Shown here piece after piece: positions 1-9,974 of a DNA stretch of 64,000 nt. The first letter of the stretch is position 1, and every line of letters starts with the position of its first letter. The stretch comes from Xanthostigma xanthostigma (taxonomy: Eukaryota > Arthropoda > Insecta > Raphidioptera > Raphidiidae): the NCBI GenBank assembly GCA_963575645.1, contig OY754466.1:43122001-43186000 (forward strand). Direction: 5' to 3'. Below the pieces are notes generated by a model that was not told where the DNA came from, did not search any database, and saw nothing but the letters and a program-made list of their open reading frames with translations. A program made the translations under genes and the position numbers.

Positions 1-600
1 ATCCCGAAAAAAAGTATTTAAGATCATATTAAGTAACCGAATTCAAATTAAGATTTATTCAACTTTGAACCCTTTTAGAGCCTCCAAAATGGCCTTATGG
101 TTCAAAATTGAGCTTTAGAGACCTATGCGGTATCGGTTACTGAAATTTCTTCTCAAAACAAATATTTTAGATAAAAGCAATTCAATCATTTCAAATTTAG
201 ATATTTATTATACAGGGCCTATGTTTAGGTCTTTCTTAGAGGCTTTACATAGGATCCGAGGATTGTAGTCGTATATAAATTTTTCGTAGAATCCAAATAT
301 AAATTAAAAAAGTATGGTTCCCATTTAAAATTTCAAAGTTGGGCCCTACGGGACACTTTTACGATCCTCGGGCCCAAAATCTAATTTTGTCATTCGATAG
401 ATTGAAAAATAAAAAAAAAACATTTTAACATTTTTAGTTCGATTTACCCGATAAGAAATATTAAGCCGTTCTGGGACTTTTGAAACACTCTGTATAAATT
501 ATTGTATTGCCATGGGTTCTTAAACGTGTGCAAAATTTCAAGTTATTCAGACGTCTGGAAGTGGATGAAAATTAATTTGAAAGATTTAGTCACATATAAA
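1..600. other. Gene-free AT-rich stretch
   Basis: No gene seen. The short phrase TGAAACACTCTGTATA near 484-497 resembles the edge of a dispersed repeat, and 500-600 reads like repeat-derived sequence. The 84-codon frame over 502-756 runs into the dispersed repeat that follows and has no protein features, so I do not treat it as a gene. Confidence 0.5.
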
Positions 601-760
601 CAAACAGGAGGTGAAGATAATAATAGTATATTACACCACAAGGGCCGAGGGTATCATGACGCGCAGTGCAAGGTATCACACTTTCGGCAAGTGTGGTGTA
701 TACTATTTTTTGTTCATACCTCGGTCGTAAGCACACTTATTAAATACAACAATTAATTAT

Positions 761-1278
761 AATAATAATAATAAACGATTTATTTTTTCAATACCTTAGG
801 TGTAAAACACGTCAAACTTACAAACTAAATTAAAAAGTCTTTCACAGTATAAAATACTTCTCCGAACAAATAATCTTTTAAAATTTTTTTGAAAACTTTA
901 AAATTTAATTTTCTTATGTTTTCAGGAATTGCATTGTAAATTTTTATTAAATTTTGATTAACATTCTTTTTTGTAACTGAAAATTTTGTTGTTTTAACGT
1001 ATAGATCAGTTTTATGTCTAGTATTATGGGAATGAGATGTTTTTTCTTCCTCAAATAGTGAAAAATTTTGTTTTACAAAGCATGCAGCCTCTAAAATATA
1101 TAGTGATGGTATAGCGTTAGCATACCCATTTTCCTGAAATGCGGTTTGCATGATTCTCTTTTCTTTATTTTTATAATATATGTCGTAGGCAACGTTTCTG
1201 TAATCTGAATAATACTTTCGTTTGAGGGTTAGCACCCCAAAAAATTATTCCATACTTTAAAACAGATAAAACATACAT
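761..1278 (-). mobile_element. 5'-truncated LINE inserted in repeat family A
   Basis: This non-LTR retrotransposon 3' end is inserted in minus orientation. Three things support it. A 10-bp target duplication AATTAATTAT flanks it (751-760 and 1279-1288). An (AAT)n run at 761-774 is the reverse complement of a microsatellite-type 3' tail. The interior frame is a reverse-transcriptase C-terminus. Removing it joins family A sequence that is continuous at 23980-24010. Only the last ~500 bp of the LINE are present, the usual 5' truncation from incomplete reverse transcription. Confidence 0.75.
825..1235 (-). pseudogene. LINE reverse transcriptase C-terminal fragment
   Basis: This open frame of about 136 codons ends with TAG at 825-827. 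The N-terminal half matches the region after the RT thumb: 'PSLYILEAACFV', then 'HSHNTRHKTDLYV', then 'IYNAIPENIRKL', then a lysine-rich stretch and 'FYTVKDFLI' at the end. This order (HxxNTRxKxDL, YNxLPxxI, FK..L, FYxVxxFL) is typical of the C-terminus of CR1/jockey-like insect LINEs. The catalytic RT core and endonuclease are absent, so it cannot mobilise itself. The frame is unbroken, suggesting a fairly recent insertion. The exact clade is uncertain. Confidence 0.7.
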
Positions 1279-1553
1279 AATTAATTATTTATTAATTACA
1301 TAAAAACACAGATAAATTCCAAGCAATGAGCTTTGAGTTTACAGGTACGTAAAAACACGAATGACAGCTGTTCGCAACTATTAGCTAAAATGTAATAGGG
1401 TTGCTATGGAAACGACATCTAAACAACAGTTGATTGGTTGTTTTTGCTTTACTAACGCCCGAACGTACGAACTTCCCGCATCAATACGTGTAATCCCACC
1501 AATTGATGCTGAAAATATCTACTTTCGATCGAGGTATGAAGAAAAAGCGTATT

Positions 1554-2059
1554 AAATAAAAACTTTTTAACAAAAAAATTAAACCGCCGAAAAACTGAAA
1601 AGCAAAAAATAATAAATCTTTTTATTTAACTAAGTTCTATCTAAGTAGTTGAACGTATGTGACAGTCTAGTATATCTAAGTAATTTTGAGTCGGCGTCAA
1701 CAATCCTTCGCCGGAAATCTCTGAGCGTTCACGAAGTTAATATCAGCGACAGAGCAACCCTAACGGGCACACTGAGGGCACACGTCTTTGCGAGTGGTCG
1801 TGTGGAGAGCGCATGTTTAGAATGTTAATGTTTATCGCTGGAGATTTCACGTATCATTGTTAATTTGATTTGGTTATTTCTTTTAGTGATCTTTGTTCAT
1901 TGATGGTTTGACGCCGACTCAAAATTACTTAGATATACTAGACTGTCACATATTACGTTCAACTACTTAGATAGAACTTAGTTAAATAAAAAGATTTATT
2001 ATTTTTTGCTTTTCAGTTTTTCGGCGGTTTAATTTTTTTGTTAAAAAGTTTTTATTTAA
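1554..2059. mobile_element. Foldback element with ~145-bp inverted arms
   Basis: The left arm (1554-1700) and right arm (1908-2059) are close reverse complements, running from AACAAAAAAATTAAACCGCC to GAGTCGGCGTCAA. The ~205-bp centre is more GC-rich and carries no recognisable frame. The end motif resembles the AACCGACTTC ends of the element at 17872-18080, so both probably belong to one broad non-autonomous group. No clear target duplication. Confidence 0.75.
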
Positions 2060-2109
2060 TAATTTTTTGTGGCTATATAATTTATAATTGTAATATACAC
2101 AACTCAGCA

Positions 2110-2510
2110 TGAAAATCTGTGAGTGAACAATAAATCACCCCTATTTTCCCACCCTTAGGGTAGGAATTTTTTTCCAAATTTATATGAGACGAACCTCGAG
2201 ATATACCCTATCCAATAAAAAAATAATTATCAAAATTGGACCACTCTGTAAAAAGTTATGTGTGGTCATACATTACAATCAGTGAGTGAACAATCAATCA
2301 TCCCCTGTTTTCCTACCCTTAGGGTTGGAATTTTTCTACCAAATTTATATGGGACCAACTTCGGGGTATACCCTTTCAAACAAAAAAATAATTATCAAAA
2401 TCGGACTACTCTGTAAAAAGTTATGCGTGGTCATACATAAATAAAAAAATAAAAAAAAAAAATATACGCGTCGAATTGAGAACCTCCTCCGTTTTTGTTT
2501 TTCGTCGGTT
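2110..2510. repeat. Dispersed repeat with an internal tandem duplication
   Basis: A block containing 'CACCCTTAGGGT', 'CAAATTTATATG' and 'AAAAGTTATG(T/C)GTGGTCATACAT' occurs twice in direct orientation (~2120-2275 and ~2283-2440). It is followed by 'CGTCGAATTGAGAACC', a phrase I associate with a very common lepidopteran repeat whose usual end is GAAGTCGGTT. The 98-codon minus frame over 2345-2641 is largely a translation of this repeat and is not called as a gene. Confidence 0.6.
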
Positions 2511-2644
2511 AAAAAGTAAATAAAGTAATAAATGATGTGGATATTGGACTGCGCTTTAGGAATGTGTAAAATAGGTGGTCTAATAACCCAGTGACTTTTA
2601 AAAGTCGGAAGCCGCAAAAACAGTCGACAATGCGATTGCATCTA

Positions 2645-3060
2645 CTTACAATACATGCATATAAGCGTGTAAAATGCATGCATGATGTGTCTAAAAATAC
2701 TTATTAGAATAATTATGGTAATGAAATTATCATACCCGTATAAATGCAGCGAGATAACATTTTTCATTTTTTATTGCATAATTTAAGTCTGTGTCAAAGC
2801 AGTGTAATGCAAATACGATAATTAAAACGAAGGTAAATGTGTTTAACAAAAATGAGCTGACCAAAACTCGTATTGCAATGCCAAAATCCTGCCGATAAAA
2901 TATTCTATTTGCGCATAGGTTACTGTGGCGCTTTATTTTTGGACAAAATAAATACCCTTATCATACCCATAATCATCGAACACGTAGACAGAAGTTAGTA
3001 ATTGTGGAACAAATTTATTCATTCGAATAAAATTTAAATAAATAAAATTATCAACCAATT
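2645..3060. other. Gene-free stretch
   Basis: AT-rich sequence with short GCATGCAT palindromes near 2655-2685. 3040-3090 matches the terminal block of the hammerhead-like repeat group (compare 27821-27890). No coding signal. Confidence 0.5.
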
Positions 3061-3099
3061 TTTTCAGACTGTATATTGACAAAAAATTATAAAATTACT

Positions 3100-3428
3100 A
3101 GCGGTCCCGTCCGGTTTCATCCGGGTGTAAAAGAACGAATGGGGAAGGGAGGAACACGAGTAGGTTCACACATTCATCTTAGTTTACCGAGATGAATGTT
3201 GTGTCCAAATTTCATGATGATCGGAGTTACCGTTCAAAAGCTTTTGTCGATAAAAAGCAGTATTTTTAAACTAATAATTTTTTTTTATTAATTAAATAAA
3301 ATTAAAATAAATTTAAAGCAATGTAGAAAATAAAAAAAAAATGAAAATATTTTCGCCCAACGTGGGGCTCGAAACGCACGACCATGATATATTGACAGTC
3401 GCACGCTCTACCGATTGAGCCATCCGAC
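3100..3428 (-). repeat. tRNA-Lys-headed SINE (minus strand)
   Basis: Reading the minus strand, 3428-3354 begins with GGCTCAATCGGTAGAGCG (pol III A box) and ends with TTTCGAGCCCCACGTTGG (B box plus T arm and acceptor). The 3' half is nearly identical to the insect tRNA-Lys sequence as I recall it. The 5' acceptor strand no longer pairs well, so this is a SINE promoter rather than a working tRNA gene. The body runs to ~3100, where it carries the same ~140-bp tail as the family-1 repeats at 42443, 53887 and 57281 (phrases GATCATCATGAAA and 'GTCCCG(C/T)CCGGTTTCA'). Confidence 0.7.
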
Positions 3429-3680
3429 GTTGTCTATTGTCAACGCTAATATGAGTATATATTTAGTTAGTGCATTTCACCTGAATAGAAGCTTATTTTC
3501 TAAAAATTAATTATAAAAACATTTTCCAGTGGACCAAATTGTGAATCTAAACCATTCTCGAATCCCCTTGAACACACACAAAAAAATTCATCAAAATCGA
3601 TCCAGCCGTTTAGGAGGAGTTCAGTTACATACACACGAACAGAAGAAATATATAAAGATAATTCAATCTCAATAAATGAC

Positions 3681-3709
3681 GTTTCGGTCCGGATTTGAAC
3701 CTTCTTCAG
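3681..3709 (-). ncRNA. Hammerhead-like core motif 1
   Basis: On the minus strand CTGAAGA is followed by A, stem GGTTC, loop AAATCC, stem GGACC, then GAAAC. This is the conserved core layout of a hammerhead ribozyme (CUGANGA, stem II, GAAA). Stem II forms all five pairs, one of them G-U. I cannot identify stem I, stem III and the cleavage site, so activity is unproven. Confidence 0.4.
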
Positions 3710-4387
3710 AATAAAATTTACTTTCAATTCACCAAGCAAATTATCAGGTAGAAAAATTACTTAAAGAATAAATATACACTACACTATACTCCTTGCTCTT
3801 TTTTTTTAGATACTACGTAAAATATATACGAAAATTGGTTGTGAAAAAGCGAAATGTTTCCTTTTAAAATACCATTTGATTAAATTGAACATTTTTATAC
3901 AAAAAAATAAAATTATCAATAAAAACATTTGAAAGTGTACCTACGTAGAGTTTCTTTCGAGTATTAGTACACGCACACGAAATGTTATTTCAACGTAAAC
4001 ATTTCTCAGAATCTGCCAATTTTATGGAAAAATTTGAATAAATCTGCATAATAAAAGTGTACTCTACAAGTTTCATGACAAATTTTATTGACCTTTGTGA
4101 AAATTGTTATACTTCGTAATAAGCTGGCGACAATAGATTTTCAATTGTTATCCCTAGGTGATAGGGGTGACCCTCTCCAGAATTTTTTTTTAAATTTTTT
4201 GTACAACATTTTTTTATGATTCGCCATTAAAAAATACTTATAACTCTAAATTTTCACCGTCCTACCACTTACAGTATACATCTCTTTACATTTATATTTA
4301 TTCGACACTATATGACACATACATGTAAATCAAAAATGGAGGTTTGAGTTTAAAATAAGTAACAAAGCAAGGAACTGCCGAAAACTA

Positions 4388-4505
4388 CAAAAAAATTGGA
4401 CACAACATTCATGTCGGTAAACTAAGATGAATGTGCGTACTCATGCCCCTCCCTTCCCCATTCGTTCGTTTGCAACCATGTGAAACCGGGTGGGACCGCT
4501 ATAGT
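4388..4505 (+). repeat. 3' fragment of family-1 repeat
   Basis: Matches the last ~115 bp of the ~330-bp family-1 repeat: 'GGACACAACATTCAT', 'CGGTAAACTAAGATGAATG' and 'TTCGTTCG(T)TTGCA', ending in a degenerate 'CCGGGTGGGACCGC'. Orientation is opposite to the SINE copy at 3100-3428, about 1 kb away. Confidence 0.6.
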
Positions 4506-4839
4506 ATTCTTATAATCCATTCATTTGTTTCGGAAAAATTTAGAAAAGGATGCGGTTAAATTTAAAAATTGTTTTTTTCTTTTTTTTAACTTTTTTTCAC
4601 AGCCAGAGTTATTTGGATCTAGCACCATTTCTTACTAGGTACCTATTTATTATTTTTGTAAAAATTAATTGAAAATCTAATTGTTACTTTTACCAGTTTA
4701 GGACCTGAAAGTTGGAGGTTTGTAATAGAAGAGTTAGTGGAAACGCCATATATAAACAACGCCATCGCTTAAGTTTAAATATTGTAGGGTCTGATAAGAG
4801 TATTAGTTTTGTTTCAAATAATACGTTTGAAGGAAATTT

Positions 4840-4975
4840 ATTTTGGTTGAGGAAGAATTGTAAAAAAAATGCCCTGAGGATTAAAATATATTTTTCGAAA
4901 TGTTGGCCACAAGCGATACACTGGTAAAGCTTCTTTGTTCAATTGATCCTCAACCAAAATAAACCTTCAAAAGTC
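4840..4975 (+). repeat. Repeat with hammerhead-like core and short inverted ends
   Basis: GAAATTTATTTTGGTTGAGG and its inverse CCTCAACCAAAATAAA (4952-4967) bracket a segment containing CTGAGGA (4874-4880), an AT hairpin and GAAAT (4897-4901). The block 'GTTGGCCACAAGCGATAC' recurs in the opposite orientation at 24396-24415. The ORF over 4712-4927 is an accidental frame across this repeat. Confidence 0.5.
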
Positions 4976-4989
4976 ATTAATGATGTTTC

Positions 4990-6865
4990 GAGAAAACTGC
5001 AATTAAAATTTGTTGTTCATCATTAAACTACCCTATTTGTGGAAATATATAGGAATCGTGAAAGATCAAAATCAATCGAAATTTAGTTTTCAATATTTTC
5101 GGCCATGACAAGACACGTTAGCCCATTAGCACCCAAATATGAAATAACCCGTACAACAATGCAATTACTACTCTCGTAGCATATTGTTTAATTATTATGT
5201 ATAGCAGACAACAATTGTGTGAGCCGCAAGAAGCTGTTAACGTGACAATTGTTTAAACCTCCATCTGATTATAGTATTTCCAACGTGCTTTGTGCACTAC
5301 ACATTATAATGTGACTGATTATCGTCGTTATGTAATTAGTTTAATTAATTACTTTGCAGATTGCATAATGTCAGGAACGTGCGTCCGTACTATTTTTCTG
5401 AGAACTGTTACACATAAAATACATTCAATGAGCATACATAATAATCACTTATTGACAGTTTGTGCAGTCAGTTTTCAAGCATTCACCATCAGTTTGCTTG
5501 CAAAATGCAGCTAATCTTACCTATTACTAATACAAGACTAAATAAATAACCAGAAGCCTTTGATGTGGCTACCGACCGTGACCTTGGTTCCAAGTAAAAG
5601 ATTTTTTTTTGCTTTTCACTAGGCGTTCCTAATTAATCCACGGGTTTGTTTAAAATAAAACAGGTACCTAGATAAATAGGCCAGTAAAATAACGAGCTCC
5701 GTTTCCACCAATTCGAAAATCAGAACTTTTCCATGGTTACAATATTGAATTTTGATAAGGTACAAGCAAAAAACTGACGAACCAATTTTTTTACTTCTTT
5801 TTTAACGTTTTTTAACAAGTTCCAGCCATCGCACGAAGGTGCAATTTTTTGACAGACTTACATAAATGTTTGCACGTTTTTGCGATTTTGTGGAAATATT
5901 TAGGATCAAATCATCTTCATTGCTGAACCGAATTGAAAAATTTTGTTATTATTTAAAAGCGAGATGAGCAGTGAGCGAAATAGAAAGTATTACTTAACCC
6001 AAAGCAACTTGGCCGAAGCCAGAAAGCTAATTTTAATAATAATATAATCTGAAAATATGAACTGGTGTTAAAATTTGACATGTGGTGGTCTTAAAAAATA
6101 ATACAATTAAATAAAACGCGATAATTTTAATTAAATTATTAAATCAAGATAAAACTTAATCTAATCACAACGAAATTAGAATGCTTAAATTAAATTGTTT
6201 ATCTAGACTCTAGAGGCTTAACTTTGCAAACAAAATGTCGTGACACTCGTGACGACAATGTAGGGTATTTATTTTGACAAAAAAATCACAACTATAATAT
6301 TTGTCAACAATGTTCTATAGATAGGCGACACAATAATACTCTTCAGTATAGAAAAGTGTTAACATGGATCAACTGCTTCACAATTTTATCTAATGATATT
6401 AAATGTCAATTTATTTGTTCATTCGTACACTGAAATTCTGAACCACACGACAAGGATAATTATTAATCTGGCGTCCCCTAACGTTAAAAAAGCGGAAGTT
6501 ATAAAATTGTATATAGTCCGTTTTTTGTGTGAGGTGCAAATACTGGTTATTTTGATTACTGTCTCCTTGTAATCAGATTTACTTTGAAATTTATGTGGGT
6601 TGTAAGTTAAACCATAGTGATTTTAAAAATTATAAAAACAGAATATAATATTACCAACCGGTATTATTACACGGCGTTCCTATTGCAACGTCATTATATA
6701 TTTAAAAGTTTAGTTCTTAGCTTGTCCGTCGTGTCGCTGGAAGTCTTGGCAAATGGCAATAAGTGTGAAGTTAGCTTTGTTAGTCCATTTCTATATTCAC
6801 AGCTTCGATGTATAATAATTAATCAACGATTTTATGATAGTTAATTTCGTTTCGTGTTATCCGTA
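4990..6865. other. Gene-free stretch
   Basis: About 1.9 kb of AT-rich sequence. I find no exon with convincing splice sites, no tRNA and no clear inverted-repeat element. The frames at 5290-5514 and 6617-6844 have no recognisable protein features. Confidence 0.5.
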
Positions 6866-6870
6866 AGTAA

Positions 6871-7069
6871 TGGTGAGACCTCTGGTGAGAAATGCGCCGA
6901 ACTGTCTTAAGGGGAGTTTTTGACAGGTAAACTATGGAGGCATAAGGTAAACATTGATTTAGAAAAGCATGATGCTTTTCTAAATCAATGTTTACCTGTC
7001 AAAAACCCCCCTTAGGACAGTTCGGCGCATTTCTCACTAGAGGTCTCACCATTCCTTTGGGTTCCGAAT
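6871..7069. mobile_element. Palindromic foldback element, copy 1 (full hairpin tip)
   Basis: TGGTGAGACCTCT near 6871 pairs with AGAGGTCTCACCA ending at 7052. The arms pair through GAGAAATGCGCCGAACTGTC and GACAGGTAAAC to a perfect central palindrome TTAGAAAAGCAT/ATGCTTTTCTAA. One arm has an unpaired ~17-bp insert (TATGGAGGCATAAGG). The right side continues with TCCTTTGGGTTCCGAAT, whose partner is missing on the left. An imperfect 8-bp flank repeat (GTAAGTAA at 6863, GTAAGTCA at 7071) may be a target duplication. A near-identical copy is at 9105-9299. Confidence 0.75.
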
Positions 7070-7913
7070 AGTAAGTCATTGAGTCAAACTCTAATTTTAT
7101 TAAAAGAAATAGTTGAATGATGAAACAATAGGTGCTTCTGAAATCGCATTGCAATTGTTATTTAATACTTGGATGCAACGTACATCTCTCGTAAGTGTTA
7201 GAATAGTCGATAGTGAAAGTTATAAATAACGCGCATCTTTTGCATAGTGATCTACTTGTCTAATTCCAGTATTATTAGATTTTTTCTTGCATGATGCAAA
7301 ATACTAGACCAAGAGCCAGTGACCAATTTGAGGTGGTCATTTCAAAAGTCATGAAACTTTTCCTAGTAAATCCTCTATACCTACTGTAAATCAAAAGCCA
7401 CTTCTGGCAGCCCTCTGTGGCCGGGGTAGACTACCCTAAAATTTTAAAGAGGGTAAGAAATAAAATTCATTTTGGTCAAAGTATCAGTCCTGAAATTTCA
7501 GGAAATTACTTTCGACAGTATTTTATCTTCATAAAATTTTTGCCAGAACATTTACATCCCTCCTAATTGTTGACAGAACACTTTAAATATTTATAAAAAA
7601 AAAATTCATTTTTGTCATTTTATCAGTCTTCAAATTTTAACAGAATATATAAAATAGATGAAAAATAAAAAATATACAATGCCAGAACGAAATTCCATCA
7701 CCAACAATCTGCCAGAGCGAAAAACATGTTCGTGTGAGTGCAAGTAAGACAGGAATATAGAAACCTGCGGGTAAGAAAGAGATAGCTAATTGGGCATCTA
7801 TGGATTTCATTTTCTATTCCTTACTTTACATTTCGAAGGTCCTAACACAGGTATGAACAAGAAGAGGGGATTTTCTAACGGTTTAGGGTGTTGCAAACAA
7901 TTCAACATCTCAG

Positions 7914-8424
7914 TCGTTTACGAATATTTTTGGAGTGCAGTTGAGTTTTAATAAAGTAGTTAAATTTGATGCATGTCATTTGCCTCCATGTCAAGCTGAA
8001 CTCCATCAACACGTATTGAGAACGAGATATATCGCTTGCATATGGAGGAATGCGCACTTGGATTTGCCTACAATATTGCGTCCAGAAGACAATGGATGGG
8101 TGTTGAATGATGGTCAGTACGATTTTCACTGGTTCATGGGAGATCAGCTACCACCTACAGTGAGTGATGCCATCGCTAACGACAACATTGATATTGAAGC
8201 AGATTATGCCAATGTCGATGGTGAGTGTATTTTCTCAATATATTACGTACATATATATATATATATATTAAGTCGTGAAATATTAATTATTATTAATCTT
8301 GTTCACAGATGATGGGATATTAGAGCATCAAATTGAATTTATAGAAGATTCAAATGATTCTGTATTCATTGAGAATCACGGTGACCAATACGATAGTGCA
8401 CACGAGGATGAAGACGACTATTAA
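7914..8424 (+). CDS. 5'-incomplete two-exon gene fragment inside the long-arm element
   Basis: Exon 1 is open from 7887 (stop TAG just before) to 8220. Exon 2 is 8309-8424 with stop TAA. The joint is GATG|GTGAGT ... TTGTTCACAG|ATGATG, and the frame continues across it. Upstream, ATCTCAG at 7907-7913 or GTGCAG at 7935-7940 could be the acceptor of exon 1. No ATG precedes the conserved part, so the gene start is missing. The product has a compact conserved-looking block: 'LPPCQAELHQHVLRTRY', 'IWRNAHLDLPTILRPEDNGW', 'YDFHWFMGDQLP', then a very acidic C-terminus ending EDEDDY. From memory, similar LPPC...LR..Y...W...P....GW...DG...F.W blocks occur at the C-terminus of uncharacterised, multi-copy arthropod and cnidarian proteins. 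I cannot assign a function. It could be a captured host gene end or the element's own degraded gene. Confidence 0.6.
8221..8308 (+). other. Spliceosomal intron of the fragment
   Basis: 88-bp phase-1 intron with donor GTGAGT and acceptor TTGTTCACAG. It includes an (AT)n run at about 8251-8268. It shows that the core was taken from DNA, or transposes as DNA, because a retrocopy would have lost the intron. Confidence 0.6.
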
Positions 8425-9104
8425 GCAACTCATTAATTTTTCAAACAATATGCATTTTGTACTTCTTAATTAGTATAATAAAATTTTTTTTATACGGTAT
8501 ACATTTAACTTCTACATATTTTACTCTCCAATTAGCTATCTCTTTCTTACCCGCAGGTTTCTATATTCCTGTCTTACTTGCACTCACACGAACATGTTTT
8601 TCGCTCTGGCAGATTGTTGGTGATGGAATTTCGTTCTGGCATTGTATATTTTTTATTTTTCATCTATTTTATATATTCTGTTAAAATTTGAAGACTGATA
8701 AAATGACAAAAATGAATTTTTTTTTTATAAATATTTAAAGTGTTCTGTCAACAATTAGGAGGGATGTAAATGTTCTGGCAAAAATTTTATGAAGATAAAA
8801 TACTGTCGAAAGTAATTTCCTGAAATTTCAGGACTGATACTTTGACCAAAATGAATTTTATTTCTTACCCTCTTTAAAATTTTAGGGTAGTCTACCCCGG
8901 CCACAGAGGGCTGCCAGAAGTGGCTTTTGATTTACAGTAGGTATAGAGGATTTACTAGGAAAAGTTTCATGACTTTTGAAATGACCACCTCAAATTGGTC
9001 ACTGGCTCTTCCTCTATACGCTATTATTGTGCTTTAACGATTCATATTCAGATTTTAGAGTTTTGTTTAAATAGACTTATGTTTCCGTCAATCAATTAAA
9101 TATA

Positions 9105-9299
9105 ATTCGGAACCCAAAGGAATGGTGAGACCTCTGTGGTGAGAAATGCGCCGAACTGTCCTAAGGGGGGTTTTTGACAGGTAAACTATGGAGGCATAAG
9201 GTAAACATTGATTCAATGTTTACCTGTCAAAAACCCCCCTTAGGACAGTTCGGCGCATTTCTCACCGCAGAGGTCTCACCATTCCTTTGGGTTCCGAAT
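9105..9299. mobile_element. Palindromic foldback element, copy 2 (complete ends, deleted tip)
   Basis: 195 bp running from ATTCGGAACCCAAAGG to CCTTTGGGTTCCGAAT, so here both ends are present. It is the same sequence as 6871-7069, including the same unpaired TATGGAGGCATAAGG insert on the same arm, but 26 bp at the exact centre of symmetry are missing. The two copies have the same orientation and flank the long-arm element at 7305-9016. Confidence 0.8.
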
Positions 9300-9970
9300 A
9301 TTATTTATCTAATTAAAAAAAAAAAACACGGAACATTTTTATATTTATAAATAAATCACGGCTTATGCAAATAAGTTAAAATTAGTAGAATTGTTATTCT
9401 CGTAAATGTTGAGCCTGTGCACACATATTACGCATATTTACAACTGAAACGACGCGACGTTACAAAATGTCTGAAAGTTCGGTTAAAGCCATTAATCCTA
9501 ACTTAATACCTGTACAGAATTGTTATGCAATTAGACACGTGCCAATTTTTATCTCATTATCTGAAGTGCTTGTCAAAGTTATAGAGATTTGCAAACTTTG
9601 ATAAAGCGACACACATTTTGCACTAAAATGCCTTTATTTTTTTGCACAATAAACTATAATTGACGAGAATATACGACGATTCCAAAAATACCGGAATGTT
9701 ATAATTTTTCTAGGCACTCAAATACCGGATTGTCCAGGTGAAAACCGAACATCTGACAACTCTGATCTTGACCCCCACTTCCTAACCTCCCCACGACATC
9801 TAAGTCTAAGGACTTCGTTGTCCGTCTGTCTCTAAAATTATCTGACTTAAAAATTTTATGTTTGGCACAGAGATAGAATGTGGTGGCCCAATCACAGACG
9901 TCAAGTATAAAAAGTTAAATTTACTGTCCACTTCCCTATGATAAAAAATGTCAATTGGAGTTCATTAAGT
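9300..9970. other. Gene-free stretch
   Basis: AT-rich sequence without coding signal. 9720-9850 has a slightly GC-richer patch ('TTGACCCCCACTTCC', 'GTCCGTCTGTCTC') of the type seen in dispersed repeats. Confidence 0.45.
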
Positions 9971-9974
9971 TTTA

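Larger units (their letters stand above)
627..1545 (+). mobile_element. Dispersed repeat family A, copy 1, interrupted by a LINE
   Basis: One end reads ATAGTATATTACACCAC and the other end carries TCGAGGTATGAAG. The same blocks recur at 23866-24090 (same orientation, cut short) and 25215-25685 (opposite orientation, about 470 bp). Shared blocks include 'TATCACACTTTCGGC', 'ATGACAGCTGTTCGC' and 'GTTGCTATGGAAACGACATC'. Copy 1 is longer only because a LINE fragment sits at 761-1278. I see no coding capacity of its own, so it is a non-autonomous repeat of unknown class. Confidence 0.65.
7305..9016 (+). mobile_element. Long-inverted-arm element carrying a spliced gene fragment
   Basis: Left arm 7311-7793 and right arm 8528-9010 (~483 bp each) appear to be perfect or near-perfect reverse complements by eye, from AAGAGCCAGTGACC at the outer ends to GATAGCTAATTGG at the inner ends. 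The match extends weakly outward (TAGANNAAGAGCC) to 7305 and 9016. The ~735-bp core holds a two-exon coding fragment (7914-8424). The arms contain several spaced GCCAGA/GACAGAAC motifs, possibly protein-binding sites. No transposase frame is visible and I found no clear target duplication, so the class is unknown. Arm identity implies a young insertion or recent gene conversion between arms. Confidence 0.75.

Noticed and set aside
2345-2641. 98-codon minus frame with FFYLCMTTHNFLQSSPI
   Set aside because: The C-terminal half is a translation of a common dispersed repeat, and the N-terminal half has no recognisable domain or splice context.
3354-3428. Functional tRNA-Lys gene
   Set aside because: The 5' acceptor strand does not pair with the 3' strand and the anticodon arm is disrupted; it heads a SINE.
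7902-8129. Minus-strand frame opposite the gene fragment
   Set aside because: It is the antisense shadow of the real exon 7914-8220.
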